A DNA stretch of 64,000 nucleotides from JBBECJ01 sp963763325 (GTDB lineage: Bacteria; Chloroflexota; Chloroflexia; Thermomicrobiales; CFX8). The notes beneath the pieces were generated by a model that was not told the origin of the DNA, searched no databases, and was given only the letters and a program-made list of their open reading frames with translations. Shown one piece after another: positions 27,508 through 36,830 of the stretch. Location of the stretch: NCBI GenBank assembly GCA_963763325.1, contig CAVXOL010000024.1, forward strand, positions 744,001 to 808,000, read 5' to 3'. Within the stretch, counting starts at the first letter, position 1; every line of letters starts with the position of its first letter. The position numbers and the translations under genes were made by a program.

Positions 27508-29773
27508 CTAATCTCCGTTTGCGGGAGCCGGTGACTCGACGTGAGAGAATCCGAATCGGTCGACGACGCTCTTGACTGGAGGCGGCGCCCACCAGTTCCA
27601 GCGCCCCATCAGCCGCATCGTGGCCGGGACGAGTAAGCCGCGCACGATCGTCGCGTCGATCAGGACGGCAAGGGCGAGGCCGAAGCCAAGCGACTGGATG
27701 ATGACGATGCGGCGGTCATGAAGGCGGCGAAGACGACGACCATGACGGCAGCCGCTCCGGTGATGACGCTGGCAGTCCGCTCGAGTCCGAGCGCGACCGA
27801 GGCCGTGTTATCGCCGGAGCACTCGATACTCCTCCTGAATCCGCGAGAGCATCAGCACCTCGTAGTCCATGCTGAGGCCGAACAGGATGCAGAACATCAG
27901 GATCGGCGTCGTTGAGATGATCGGTGCCGGTCGCGGTGAAGCCGAGAAGATCCGCGAGACCGTCCATCCTGGAAGACGAGCACGAGCGACCCAAGCGAGG
28001 CACTGATCGAGAGCAGCGTCATGAAGATTGCCTTCAACGGCAGGACAGCAGCGAGCCGAAGACGAGCAGCAGGATCACGTAGGAGCCGATCAGGACGAAC
28101 GCGACCGCGATCGGTGTTGCAGCCCGGATCGCGTCGATCGTGTCGACCGATGAGGCAGTCGATCCGCCAACCTGCGGCCTCGATACCGGCGACGTTAACC
28201 CCTCGCAAGTCGCGGACGATGTCGCGAGCGCCGAGGTGTCACCAACTTCGCTGCGTCAGACATCTGAACGAAGACGGCGTCGTCACGCACGGTACGGCGA
28301 CAGCCGGCTGGGCGGCGACCGGGATCGTTGCCGGGGTCCCGTCGTAGCCGCTCCAGTCGACCGGCTGAGCCCCGGCGTTGACGAGACTGTCGACGCCGAC
28401 GACGCCGGGGATGGCCCGCGATCGCTGCCGCCAGGAAGGCGTCGCAGCGCGCGAGATCGTGGCGGGCGAAACGCGTCGCCGTCCGAGGCCGTCAGGACGA
28501 CGGGAATCGCCTGGTCCTCGCCGGCTGGGAACTCGGACGCCAGTCCGCTCCGAGACGGTGCGCGGTTCGCTGTCTTCCGGCAGGACATCCGGACATCGCC
28601 GGCTGTCAGGTTCAGCCGCAGGAACGGGATACCCGGCGAGAACGAGGATCGACGAGGACCGGGACGAGATAGCGGACCGGGTGGCGCATCACGGAGTGCG
28701 GCGAGCGCGCCCCAGAAGTTGCTCTCACGGCTACGCTGGCGTCGCGAACCGGCGCGGAACGGCCGACTGCGAGCGCTGTTGATCGCGTGCCCGAGCAACG
28801 GCGAGCAGCGCTGGAAGGAAGGTCAGCGCCGTAGACGAGGGCAAGGACGACGACGAGCATCCCGGCCTGGCCCATCGAGCGAACGGCCATGCAGTGGGAA
28901 GAACTGGGTGGCGGCCAGCCCGAAGATGACGGTGATGCCGGAGAAGAGGATGGCCTTGCCGACCGTGCCCATCGTGACGCGCGATGGCGCTTCGGACCGG
29001 ACGGTGGCGAGCTCCTCGCGGAAGCGGGCGACCATGAAGAGGGAGTAGTCGATGCCCAGGCCGAGGCCGAGCAGCGAGATGATGTTGATCGCGAAGATCG
29101 ACTGATCGGTGACCTGCGAGACGAGCATGACGCCAGCGACAGCCGTGACGATCGACAGGACGCCGACGAGAATCGGCAGGCCGGCCGCAACGACGCTGCC
29201 GAAGATGATCAGCAGCATCACGATCGTCAACGGGATCGCGATCGCCTCAGCTCGCGCGAGACTGCCTTCGGTCTCACTGCTGATCGCCTCCCCAATCGGT
29301 CCGTCACCGGTCATCGCAATCTCAAGCGAATCTGATTGGACCGAATCGACCAACGTGGACAGATTGTCCGCGCCATGCTCGTTCAGCAACGCGATCGCGT
29401 AGACGCTCTCGCGATCGGTCGAGATCATCGACGGGTTCCCGGTGTTCCACGCCGTCAGCACCTGAACGACACCAGGATCATCTGTCAACGGAGCGAGGGC
29501 CGTTTCAATCTCGGCCCGAACGCCGTCGTCGATCGGACGACCGCCGTCGAAGAGGATGATGAGCGTCGAGTCGCCCCGACCGAACTCGTCAGCCAGCTGG
29601 CGGCCGACGCGCTCGGATTCAGACGAGTCATCAACAAACCCTTCCGACGAGAGGTCACCCCCAACGACGATCATCGCGACGACGGCGACGATCATCAGCA
29701 ACGATGACACGACGAGTGTCAGCTTGCGGCGGTCGTAGATCTTCAACCCAAGCGTAGACAACATGGCAGACAC
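27508..29773 (-). pseudogene. MMPL/RND-family exporter, multiply frameshifted
   Basis: A large membrane exporter of the MMPL class. The N-terminal 300 residues are in one frame (start MSAMLSTLGLKIYDRRKLTL, periplasmic domain, then helices around TIVMLLIIFGSVVAAGLPIL and LLGLGLGIDYSLFMVARFRE, the family signature). From about 28890 to the end at 27508 the coding sense is scattered over all three frames with at least six breaks; the last piece ends RWNWWAPPPVKSVVDRFGFS, the expected MmpL-type C-terminus. Indel density is far above the neighbours, so real decay and poor sequence are both possible. It follows its TetR regulator by 73 bases. Confidence 0.75.
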
Positions 29774-29846
29774 ATCCCTCCGGATCGCGGGACGCCATCC
29801 AGCGATCGGTTCGTTTCACAGCGGCAGTTTCAGGGGATAGCGACGG

Positions 29847-30512
29847 TCAGTCTGGCCGTCGTAGCATTCCGAGTGTCAGGACGTGCATCGCGTCCTCGAA
29901 CATGATGTCGACCAGGTCCTGCGGTGTCTGATCGACGCCACACAGCTCCGGATCGGGGCTAATCATGTGGTTCAACTCCAGCATGACGAAGCCATGGACG
30001 ATAGCCCAGGCCGCGTTCGAGATTGAAACGGGGTCGATCTGAATCAGCTCACCTCGCTCGACACCGTTGCGGATGGCATCGACGAGGATGCCGAACGCGC
30101 GCATGCCGGATTGGACATCGTCGCGATCCGGAGTAAAGCCTGACGACGCCGAGTTAAACGCCAGCAGGTAGATGTCGGGGTGTGAGAGCGCATGCTGCCG
30201 GTAAGCCATCCCCAGCAGCCGGAGGCGGTCCGAGGTCGACGTGTCATCCGGGAGCGCCACCATCGCTTCGGCCATCCGCTCGGACAGGCCGCTGGTCCCT
30301 TCAAAGAACAGCCCCTTACAGAGCAACTCCTTTGACGGAAAGTACTCGTAGAGCGATGCAGGCGAGTAGCCGATGGCGCGCGCAACACCGCGCATCGAGA
30401 GGGCAGCAACGCCCTCTTTGGTGACGATCGCCAACGCCGCATCGAGGATCTGCGCGCGCATCTCCTCGCGTCCACGCTCCCGCCGGACCTGGGCTGCTGT
30501 CTTCGTGCTCAT
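29847..30512 (-). CDS. TetR-family regulator of the MMPL exporter
   Basis: A 221-residue regulator from ATG 30512 (MSTKTAAQVRRERGREEMRA), with AGAAGGTG just upstream. Helix-turn-helix: AILDAALAIVTKEGVAALSM then VARAIGYSPASLYEYFPSKE. The C-terminus resembles the WHG/TetR_C_25 kind. It is cotranscribed with and upstream of the MMPL gene. Two identical 15-bp palindromes lie 35 and 103 bases upstream of its start and are probably its operators. Confidence 0.9.
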   Translation of the reverse strand: MSTKTAAQVRRERGREEMRAQILDAALAIVTKEGVAALSMRGVARAIGYSPASLYEYFPSKELLCKGLFFEGTSGLSERMAEAMVALPDDTSTSDRLRLLGMAYRQHALSHPDIYLLAFNSASSGFTPDRDDVQSGMRAFGILVDAIRNGVERGELIQIDPVSISNAAWAIVHGFVMLELNHMISPDPELCGVDQTPQDLVDIMFEDAMHVLTLGMLRRPD

Positions 30513-30545
30513 CACCTTCTCTACCTTCGGCTTCTCTGACCACGC

Positions 30546-30562
30546 TCCGAACACTGTTCGGA
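30546..30562. promoter_or_regulatory. TetR operator 1 (CCGAACACTGTTCGG)
   Basis: Perfect palindrome of 15 bp at 30547-30561, extended to 17 bp by flanking T and A. An identical core lies at 30615-30629; the centres are 68 bp apart, close to 6.5 helical turns. Confidence 0.7.
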
Positions 30563-30614
30563 GATGCGACTGCCGTTAAGATAGCAGCAGCGCTTCCGAA
30601 TGTCAATAGGCGTT

Positions 30615-30629
30615 CCGAACACTGTTCGG
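30615..30629. promoter_or_regulatory. TetR operator 2 (CCGAACACTGTTCGG)
   Basis: Second perfect copy of the same 15-bp palindrome upstream of the TetR-MMPL operon. It also lies between that operon and the end of the DuOB gene. Confidence 0.7.
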
Positions 30630-30666
30630 CTTCCGGATCAATTGCCGCGTTTCAAGCCTTTGGCGA

Positions 30667-31383
30667 CTACGGAGATTCGAGATCACCGAGCGGATCATCA
30701 GCCAGATGGATGTTGTTGACCTGAAGCCAGTGACGCCAGGAATCGGAGCCGTTGCGCTTGAAGGGGCGTGTCAGCCCCACACTGAGCATGATCGGGACGC
30801 CGGTGGTGAGCGCATGGGCGATCGCCTCTACACGGCACTGATCGACCGACCAGGTCGCAGTGGCATCGTCCATCGTGTAGTACCGAAGATCAGAGACTGA
30901 GAGATCGAGGTGGGCTCGGCCGATATCGAACGCGAGTCGAATACCGCCATGATTACTGGCGTAGAGCCGTTCAACTCGGTCAGGAACGATCACACCGAGC
31001 GACGCGGTTCCGGTACCGCGTTCGGTGGTACAGGAATGGCCAACGAGCGTTAGTTCAGGTCCGAAGATGCGCTGCAAACGGGTGTCATGGTGCTCGTCCA
31101 GCAGCGACCAGAAGTCGTCTGCCGGGAGCCGTTCGAGGCAGCGTAAGTGCTGCTCACGAAACTCGCGATCCTCGAACTCAGGTCGTTCACCCCGATAGCG
31201 AACTGGCCCCAGATCGACGACATTTCCTATCCCGAAGACACCTCCGTGGCGTTCCGCCCAACGCAGCGGCAACATCACACGATTGCAGACTGGCCGAATG
31301 TGCTGGTTCGTCTCGACGCAGATGCCGGCCACGCAGATGAATCCGGGAGCCATGCGCGTCAGATGGTTGACGATGATCCGCAC
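30667..31383 (-). CDS. DuOB-like (dual OB-fold) domain protein
   Basis: A 238-residue protein from GTG 31383 (VRIIVNHLTRMAPGFICVAG), with AGGCGAGG upstream. The opening HLTRMAPGFICVAGICVETNQHIRPVC and the interior GNVVDLGPVRYRGERPEFED resemble the dual OB-containing (DuOB) domain proteins, which often sit beside DUF488 genes; family assignment is from memory and moderately sure. OB folds suggest nucleic-acid or nucleotide binding. It is the last gene of a three-gene minus-strand cluster, 14 bases after the second DUF488 gene. Confidence 0.55.
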   Translation of the reverse strand: MRIIVNHLTRMAPGFICVAGICVETNQHIRPVCNRVMLPLRWAERHGGVFGIGNVVDLGPVRYRGERPEFEDREFREQHLRCLERLPADDFWSLLDEHHDTRLQRIFGPELTLVGHSCTTERGTGTASLGVIVPDRVERLYASNHGGIRLAFDIGRAHLDLSVSDLRYYTMDDATATWSVDQCRVEAIAHALTTGVPIMLSVGLTRPFKRNGSDSWRHWLQVNNIHLADDPLGDLESP

Positions 31384-31397
31384 CAGACTGCCTCGCC

Positions 31398-31837
31398 TTA
31401 CAGATGGTGAATCGTCACGTCGTCCCAGTGGCTGTTGGAGGTATTCAGCCACCAGCCGCCGGTGGCACTGCTCGGCGGTCGGCTCGCTGCAGAGCATGAC
31501 GGCCGGGACGTCGAAGAGGGATTGTGACATTGCCGTTTCAATCTGCCGCTCGGCGAGCAACGCGTTGAAGATGTCCTCGTACTCTGCCCAGGTGCATTTG
31601 CCGTTGCGGTAGTTCGAGAGCAGTTCCTTGGTCGGAGCCAGCAGTGGTTGGTGGACATACTCGGCGCCACAGATCTCGTCCAGAAAATACGCGAGGTCGG
31701 TGGCCTTCGTGAAGCCGGCAAGTTGCCCGGAGTTGCTGAGGCGGACATCGACCAAGTCGCCGGATTCCGTTCGCTTTCAGGAGGTCGAAGAACTGTCGCG
31801 CTGACTTCTGGGTAAAACCGATCGTATAGATTTCCAC
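31398..31837 (-). CDS. DUF488 protein B, two frameshifts
   Basis: DUF488 domain protein of about 145 residues when corrected. GTG 31837 gives MEIYTIGFTQKSARQFFDLL (the standard IxTIGxS/T-like start); an extra T near 31760 shifts to LVDVRLSNSGQLAGFTKATD, then MLCSEPTAEQCHRRLVAEYL, and an extra C near 31440 restores NSHWDDVTIHHL and the stop TAA at 31398-31400. The Cys-rich CSEPTxxxCHRR motif is the conserved DUF488 signature. Function is unsettled. It overlaps the preceding DUF488 gene. Confidence 0.75.
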
Positions 31838-32398
31838 GCCCGCTTCCTTGCGTCATCGTCGATGCTGCCGAACAGGGATTGCTGTACTGGCGCATCATAC
31901 GGCATTCGTGTCAAATCGTCTTCAGCGTCGAGACGACCATCCCCACGAATGTGGCGCACGTCGATGCCGTGGTCGAGGATCAGGACCCGCGAGACGAGCA
32001 GGCGGCGATGGCAATCGGTTGGGTCTTCCTCGCTGCACATCATGGCGACACGATAGCGGTCGATTCCCTCGCGTAAGCGCCGGATGCCGGTCAGGAACTC
32101 GTCAGTCTCAGCGATCAATCCGTAGATCGCGTGCCCTTCGTCGTCGATCAGATCACTGTCAGGTGCGGGACGCCCTCCCAATTCACGTCCGAGATAGACG
32201 TACTGGAAGCCCGCCTCTCGGACAGCCGCTTGCAACTCACGCTTGTTGAACTGCGGAACAAAGCGCGAGAACGGCGCCGAACGGACATCGACGACAACAT
32301 CGATCTCGTGCTCGGCGCAACAGATCGAAGAATGCCTCGGTCGTCTGGTTGGAGTGACCGATCGTGAAGACGGTGGACGGTTGATGGGGTGCCATCAT
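31777..32398 (-). CDS. DUF488 protein A, one frameshift
   Basis: First gene of the cluster, about 205 residues. It starts MMAPHQPSTVFTIGHSNQTT (ATG 32398 or 32395); a one-base insertion near 32320 separates it from EIDVVVDVRSAPFSRFVPQF, followed by YLGRELGGRP, and MMCSEEDPTDCHRRLLVSRV, all textbook DUF488 features (D-V-R-S-x-P-x-S and CSExxPxxCHR). The C-terminal extension after HIRGDG is variable. The stop used (31777 or an earlier one) depends on the exact sequence; it overlaps the next gene's GTG. Confidence 0.75.
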
Positions 32399-32434
32399 GA
32401 CATTCCGACATTCGCGATCAACACCGTAGGGACA

Positions 32435-32566
32435 GGTCTAAGACTTGTCCGCGGCCCGCGGGCCGGTGTCGTCGCGTGACATTGGGCGGCGAGTGGAACT
32501 CAGCGCCCTTGCAACAGAGCGCGGTGTCGGCACGTCGGCCTGCAGGCCGCGGTCAGGTCTTAGACC
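32435..32566. repeat. Palindrome (GGTCTAAGAC arms) upstream of the DUF488 cluster
   Basis: A 31-base arm at 32435-32465 is complementary to 32536-32566 with about four mismatches; the outer 10 bases GGTCTAAGAC/GTCTTAGACC match perfectly. The 70-base loop has no coding sense. It lies 29 bases after the stop of the next minus-strand gene (32596). Confidence 0.75.
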
Positions 32567-32595
32567 AGTCCCTCGAGGAGAGGGCACAGCAGCTC

Positions 32596-33099
32596 CTACG
32601 TCTGCCGGACGACGACTTCGCCGGTGTCTTCGAGGATGACAAGCGCTGTCTGTTCGGGTAGCGAGAGGTAGTAGTAGACGTAGAAGATGCCCGGAAGAAC
32701 TCCCAGCAGCGTGAGGACGGCCGCGATGGCGAAGTTGAGCCGCTTCGGCTTGCGAAGTTGGGCGATCTTGGGTGTCAGCGTGATGAGTTGATAGCCCTGC
32801 GTGAAGAGGCGAACAATCTGGTGTTCGAATTCTTCGGCATTTTTCGTCTCGTTGAAGTGGCGGACGAGCGATTCAAGCCTGCCCGCCTCGGAGAGGCCGG
32901 TCGTCCGAAGAGCCGTCTCGCGGCCCCCGCGGATGAGCGTGACCTCAGTGCCCTTACGGCGGACACCACTGACCTCGCCAAGGTCGATCGCGACTGGCGG
33001 CTTATCAGTCCCTGGGTATATCACCTCGATCATGGTCGGCGTGGCGTGAAACTCACCGCCGCTCGCCAGCATCCCTGATACATCGTAGTTCGTCGCCAT
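32596..33099 (-). CDS. Hypothetical protein with one C-terminal membrane helix
   Basis: Not recognised. A 167-residue protein starting MATNYDVSGMLASGGEFHAT. The first 100 residues look like a small beta-rich domain (PVAIDLGEVSGVRRKGTEVTLIRGGRETAL, reminiscent of PH/GRAM-like folds). A helix RLNFAIAAVLTLLGVLPGIFYVYYYL lies at about 123-148, followed by a short tail EQTALVILEDTGEVVVRQT. Coding sense is good across the frame. It ends just before a palindrome and starts 85 bases from a GNAT gene. Confidence 0.6.
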   Translation of the reverse strand: MATNYDVSGMLASGGEFHATPTMIEVIYPGTDKPPVAIDLGEVSGVRRKGTEVTLIRGGRETALRTTGLSEAGRLESLVRHFNETKNAEEFEHQIVRLFTQGYQLITLTPKIAQLRKPKRLNFAIAAVLTLLGVLPGIFYVYYYLSLPEQTALVILEDTGEVVVRQT

Positions 33100-33184
33100 T
33101 TGCCTGCCTTCGATCGCTTTTCAACAAGGAGTCGTCACTCGTCCGCCGGATAGTTGCACTCTCGAACTGTGATGGTACTGGAAA

Positions 33185-34213
33185 TCATGTCGTCAGGGCG
33201 CGCTCATCAATGACACGTGTCATACGCCAGGCGACGGGCCTGAAGCCATGTCGTGACCAGAAGCGGGATGAGTACAGATTGGCTGTCATCCACGACATCC
33301 TGCACCACTGGTGTCCCTCGTCGCGTGCCGAATCGAGTGCGTGACGCAGCAGCGCGCCGCCGATGCCGCTGCCGCGCTGTTCCGGAACGACTGACGCAGC
33401 GAAGATGTTCACCATGCCGGCAGGTGTCAGAAGCGGCGAGATGTGCAACGGTGGTGGGTTGACGTTCATGAGTCCAACCGGCTGATCGTCCAGTTCCGCC
33501 AGCCAGTAGTACAGGTTTGGATCAGCCAGAGAGTAGCCAACGTCCTGTCGCCAGTCACGTTCAGCAGCCGGAGTCGGGTACGGCATGAAGACCGGCGAAC
33601 GTGACTCGTGCCGGACCAACCCCGCGTCGAGCTGGAAAACGACGTCGAGATCGTCGCTGGTCGCACGTCGAATTGACAGACCGGGCAACTGCGGCCCTGG
33701 CTCGAACGTGCTCGTATTGCGCAGGCCCCAGCCCATGTCGCGCCCGAAGCCGGTCGACGCCCAGGCGTCGATCGCTGCATCATCGCCTGCCGGGACCTGG
33801 ACGTGTTGTGCGGCCAGCCCCTCGGCGGCCCAGCGCTCTGCCGCAACTGCATAGAGTTCGCGGTAGATGTCCCAGCACCCGTCGGCGACCGTCGCATGAG
33901 CGTCGTAGCGGACGATAGCACTCACCGGCCGATAGTACGGCGCGATCGTGCTATCGGGTGGGAACGCCGTTCGCTGACCGAGCAGGAAACCGACCATCTC
34001 GCTGCCATAAAAGGCGACGACACCGGAAACTGAATCTGAGAGGAACGACCGCTGCACGATTGGCATCGTCCCGTCAACGTGTTCAAACGCCTCAGGAAGG
34101 GCGGTGTGTCGATTGCGATCGCGTCGATGCCGCGCGGCCAGCAACCGGGCAGCCGGCTCGACATGTGATCCTGTGAATGTGAGGACACGCAATCTGCGCC
34201 TGGCAACGCTCAC
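33185..34213 (-). CDS. GNAT-family acetyltransferase, two-domain
   Basis: A 342-residue protein with two GNAT-like halves. The C-terminal half has the acetyl-CoA loop VPEQRGSGIGGALLRHALDSARDEGHQWCRMSW and ends SSRFWSRHGFRPVAWRMTRVIDER, a clear GNAT fold. The N-terminal half (residues 1-170) is a degenerate copy lacking the Q/RxxGxG/A loop. The start is GTG 34213 with GAGGACGAT upstream. The acceptor substrate is unknown. It follows the CoA-transferase gene by 19 bases on the same strand. Confidence 0.8.
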   Translation of the reverse strand: MSVARRRLRVLTFTGSHVEPAARLLAARHRRDRNRHTALPEAFEHVDGTMPIVQRSFLSDSVSGVVAFYGSEMVGFLLGQRTAFPPDSTIAPYYRPVSAIVRYDAHATVADGCWDIYRELYAVAAERWAAEGLAAQHVQVPAGDDAAIDAWASTGFGRDMGWGLRNTSTFEPGPQLPGLSIRRATSDDLDVVFQLDAGLVRHESRSPVFMPYPTPAAERDWRQDVGYSLADPNLYYWLAELDDQPVGLMNVNPPPLHISPLLTPAGMVNIFAASVVPEQRGSGIGGALLRHALDSARDEGHQWCRMSWMTANLYSSRFWSRHGFRPVAWRMTRVIDERALTT

Positions 34214-34232
34214 ATCGTCCTCGCATGACGCT

Positions 34233-35441
34233 TCATGACCGCGCGGCTATCTCGTCGTCAGAATAGCCGAGCTCTCGCAAAACTTCAGCCTGGTGTTCGC
34301 CGATCAACGGCGGCGGCAACCGCAGCGACGCATCGGTCGCAGAGAGTTTGTACGGGAAGCCGGTCACCGAAATTTCACCAAGTGTCGGGTGCTCGATCCG
34401 CTGCTCCAGCCCGGCATGCTGCACCTGAGGGTCGGCGAAGACCTGCGGGACGGTGTAGATCGGTCCGCACGGGACGCCTGCCGCGTCGAGCCGGCTGACG
34501 ATTTCGTTGGTCGTATAGTCGCTGAAGACACGCTCGATGATGTCGGCCAGTGCCGCGATATTGGTAATCCGCCCGGCGTTGTCCTTGAAGCGCTCGTCGG
34601 TGGCGACATCGTCCATGCCGAATGCCGTCGTGAAGGCCGCCCAGAGGCGGTCGTTGCCGACGGCGATATTGACGAAGCCGTCCGACGTCGGGAAGGTTTG
34701 ATAGGGCGCGACGATCGGGTGCGCGTTCCAGGTCGTTGGCGGTGTCTGCTGGGTCGCGAAGTAGATGGCCGCCTGATACGAGAGCAGCGCAACTTGACCG
34801 CCGAGCATCGAGGTGTCGATCACCTGCCCCTTGCCGGTCGACTGCCGCGCAAACAGGGCGCAGGCGATCGCGTAGGCGCTGAACATGCCGCTGGCCATGT
34901 CGGCGATCGGGACGCCGAACTTGGTCGGCTGCCCTGGCGGACCGCTGACGCTCATCATCCCGCCCATACCTTGGAGGATGAGGTCGTAGGCAGGGCGCTG
35001 GCTGGACGGACCGGTCTGGCCGAAGCCGGAGACGGAGGCGTAAACGATCGACGGCTTCCTTGCCAGTACGTCGTCGGGGCCGAAACCGAGCCGTCCGGCT
35101 GTCCCTGGCGAGAAGTTTTCGACCAGGACATCGGCGCCGTCGATCAGCTTCCAAAGCACTTCTTTGCCAAAGTCACTCTTGAGGTCGAGCGCGATGCCGC
35201 GCTTGTTGCGGTTGATCGACAGGTAGTATGCCGATTCCCGCGCGCCATCCGGACCATCGACCCACGGCGGTCCCCAGGCGCGGGTGTCGTCACCCTTGCC
35301 CGGTTGCTCGATCTTGATAACGTCGGCGCCCATGTCGGCCAGCATCATCGTGCAGTACGGGCCCGACAGCACCCGCGTCAGGTCGACGACGCGTATCCCG
35401 GCCAGCGGGCCATCGTTAGCCGGCGTATTGTTCTCACTCAT
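34233..35441 (-). CDS. CaiB/BaiF family (class III) CoA transferase
   Basis: A 402-residue class III CoA transferase that moves CoA between carboxylic acids. The start GIRVVDLTRVLSGPYCTMML and the following DMGADVIKIEQPGKGDDTR are the usual signature, and the catalytic aspartate is in QRPAYDLILQGMGGMMSVSG. The C-terminal segment AGVPCGPIYTVPQVFADPQVQHAG is also typical. The closest known functions would be formyl-CoA or succinyl-CoA transferases, but the substrate cannot be read from sequence. A perfect 38-base hairpin lies upstream. Confidence 0.93.
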   Translation of the reverse strand: MSENNTPANDGPLAGIRVVDLTRVLSGPYCTMMLADMGADVIKIEQPGKGDDTRAWGPPWVDGPDGARESAYYLSINRNKRGIALDLKSDFGKEVLWKLIDGADVLVENFSPGTAGRLGFGPDDVLARKPSIVYASVSGFGQTGPSSQRPAYDLILQGMGGMMSVSGPPGQPTKFGVPIADMASGMFSAYAIACALFARQSTGKGQVIDTSMLGGQVALLSYQAAIYFATQQTPPTTWNAHPIVAPYQTFPTSDGFVNIAVGNDRLWAAFTTAFGMDDVATDERFKDNAGRITNIAALADIIERVFSDYTTNEIVSRLDAAGVPCGPIYTVPQVFADPQVQHAGLEQRIEHPTLGEISVTGFPYKLSATDASLRLPPPLIGEHQAEVLRELGYSDDEIAARS

Positions 35442-35495
35442 CTACTCCCACCTCACCCCCGAACTGTCAGAGATCGATTCCGTTTGGAACACAAC

Positions 35496-35596
35496 GCTCT
35501 CCCGCGTAGGGGCGATGGCCGCAGCCTCGCCCTACTTCGGACCGCGTGGGCGTCGAGAAGGGCGAGGCTGCGGCCATCGCCCCTACGCGGGAGAGC
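35496..35596. repeat. GTAGGGGCGAT-word palindrome, perfect 38-base arms
   Basis: Bases 35496-35533 are an exact inverted copy of 35559-35596, with a 25-base loop. The arm contains CCCGCGTAGGGGCGATGGCC, shared with the element at 61030-61139. It lies between the beta-lactamase-like gene (stop 35609) and the CoA-transferase start. Confidence 0.9.
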
Positions 35597-35608
35597 TACG
35601 TTTGAACG

Positions 35609-36516
35609 CTACTCCCCGAACGTCTCCCAGACGACGCGCGAGAGCTCGGCCAGACAGGCGACGCCGGCCTTTTCGTCGGCCAGATTCTTCGAGAAGACAC
35701 CGATCACGTACGGACCATTCGGCGCATAGACGATTCCGGCATCGTTGCGGACACCTTTGATCGAGCCGGTCTTGTGGGCGATCTCGATCTTCTCCGGGAC
35801 ACCGGCCGGGATGCGCTCATTGAACTTCTGGCGCTTCATGATGTCGATGATGGCTTCGCGCGATGAGGAGCTGAGGCCGATCCCCTGCTCGATCGCGTCG
35901 CAGAGCGCGGTCATCTCGCGCGGCGTCGTCAGGTCGTTGCCACTGCCTTCCTGGTCGGACCAGGCCGCCCCATCAAGGTTGTACTCGTCGGCCTTCATCC
36001 GGCGAATCGCCTCATCGTAGGTGTGCGAGGGATTGTTCGCGTCAAGACCAACGTAGTCGAACAGCAGGGCACGCGTGTTCATTGGTACCCGTGTCCGGGT
36101 CAGTTGCAGCCCGTCGAGCGCCGCGTGGATCCGCGATGTGCCGACGATGTTGTAGAGCAGGTCAGTCGCCTGGTTGTCGGAGACGACCGTCATCAGGACA
36201 GCAAGGTCGCGGATGGTCGGCGAGAGGCCCGGATCGAGATCCTGGAGGACGCCGGAACCCGGCACACGGTCATTCGCCTCAATCGTCACGCGCTTCGAGA
36301 GGTCGATCTCATCGCGGTCGGTCATCTGGTAGAGCGCATAGATGAGCGGAATCTTGAACGTGCTGGCGGTCGGAAACAGTTCGTCCATGTTGACGCCAAT
36401 CGCCAATTCCGGTTTGCCAACCGGCCAGGCAGCGACACCAACACTTCCTTCGACCTCGGCGACCAGTCGCTCCAGCTCACGCTGCGCGGCTGCCGCGCTT
36501 CTCGACTTCGACATGA
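35609..36516 (-). CDS. Class A beta-lactamase-like serine hydrolase
   Basis: A 302-residue protein from ATG 36516 with GGGAGGGGCAG upstream. Active-site boxes: SxxK in TASTFKIPLIYAL, SDN in VVSDNQATDLLYNI, and KTG in IAHKTGSIKGVRNDAGIVYA. The Glu166 region of classical class A enzymes is not obvious. No signal peptide or membrane helix is seen, so it may be cytosolic, unlike true secreted beta-lactamases. A longer upstream reading frame exists but includes no hydrophobic leader. Whether it hydrolyses beta-lactams is not known. Confidence 0.85.
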
Positions 36517-36598
36517 CTGCCCCTCCCTCGCCATCGTTGATCGTAGACTCAGTGGTACATAGAATACAGCCATCTGGTATTCGACGGTCGTGTCCTAC

Positions 36599-36622
36599 CG
36601 ACCTGTCCGGTCGGACAGGTCG
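36599..36622. promoter_or_regulatory. Palindrome CGACCTGTCC-GGTC-GGACAGGTCG
   Basis: Perfect 10-base inverted repeat with a four-base centre, 83 bases upstream of the beta-lactamase-like start codon. It is a possible operator or small hairpin; nothing further supports either. Confidence 0.45.
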
Positions 36623-36717
36623 ATTCTCATCCCAAGCGCGGTGTCGCTGCTGGTATGGCTGGCCGTAGAATGGCGCCTGTGACGGTGGCAGGATGCCGCC
36701 GTTGAAGGAGCAATGTG

Positions 36718-36807
36718 ATGGGATTCCACGGGCGACCGGTGCTGACGGCCTGGGCCGACCGGTACGACGAACTGAGCGTGAGGATGCAAGACGTCCCGCT
36801 GTCCTGA
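36718..36807 (+). CDS. Possible 29-residue small protein
   Basis: ATG 36718 is preceded at 7 bases by AAGGAG. The peptide starts MGFHGRPVLTAWADRYDELS and ends VRMQDVPLS at TGA 36805-36807, where a perfect hairpin (36795-36830) overlaps the stop, as at other gene ends here. No homologue is recalled. The evidence is the ribosome site and the stop-associated hairpin only. Confidence 0.35.
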   Translation: MGFHGRPVLTAWADRYDELSVRMQDVPLS

Positions 36808-36830
36808 GGAACGCGCAGGTGGACAGCGGG
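36795..36830. repeat. Perfect 10-base hairpin CCCGCTGTCC...GGACAGCGGG
   Basis: Arms at 36795-36804 and 36821-36830 with a 16-base loop, overlapping the end of the possible small ORF. There is no T-run. Confidence 0.6.

Noticed and set aside
30546..30629. LexA/SOS boxes at GAAC...GTTC
   Set aside because: The spacer is three bases, not four, and the palindrome extends symmetrically to CCGAA/TTCGG. The position before a TetR gene favours a TetR operator.
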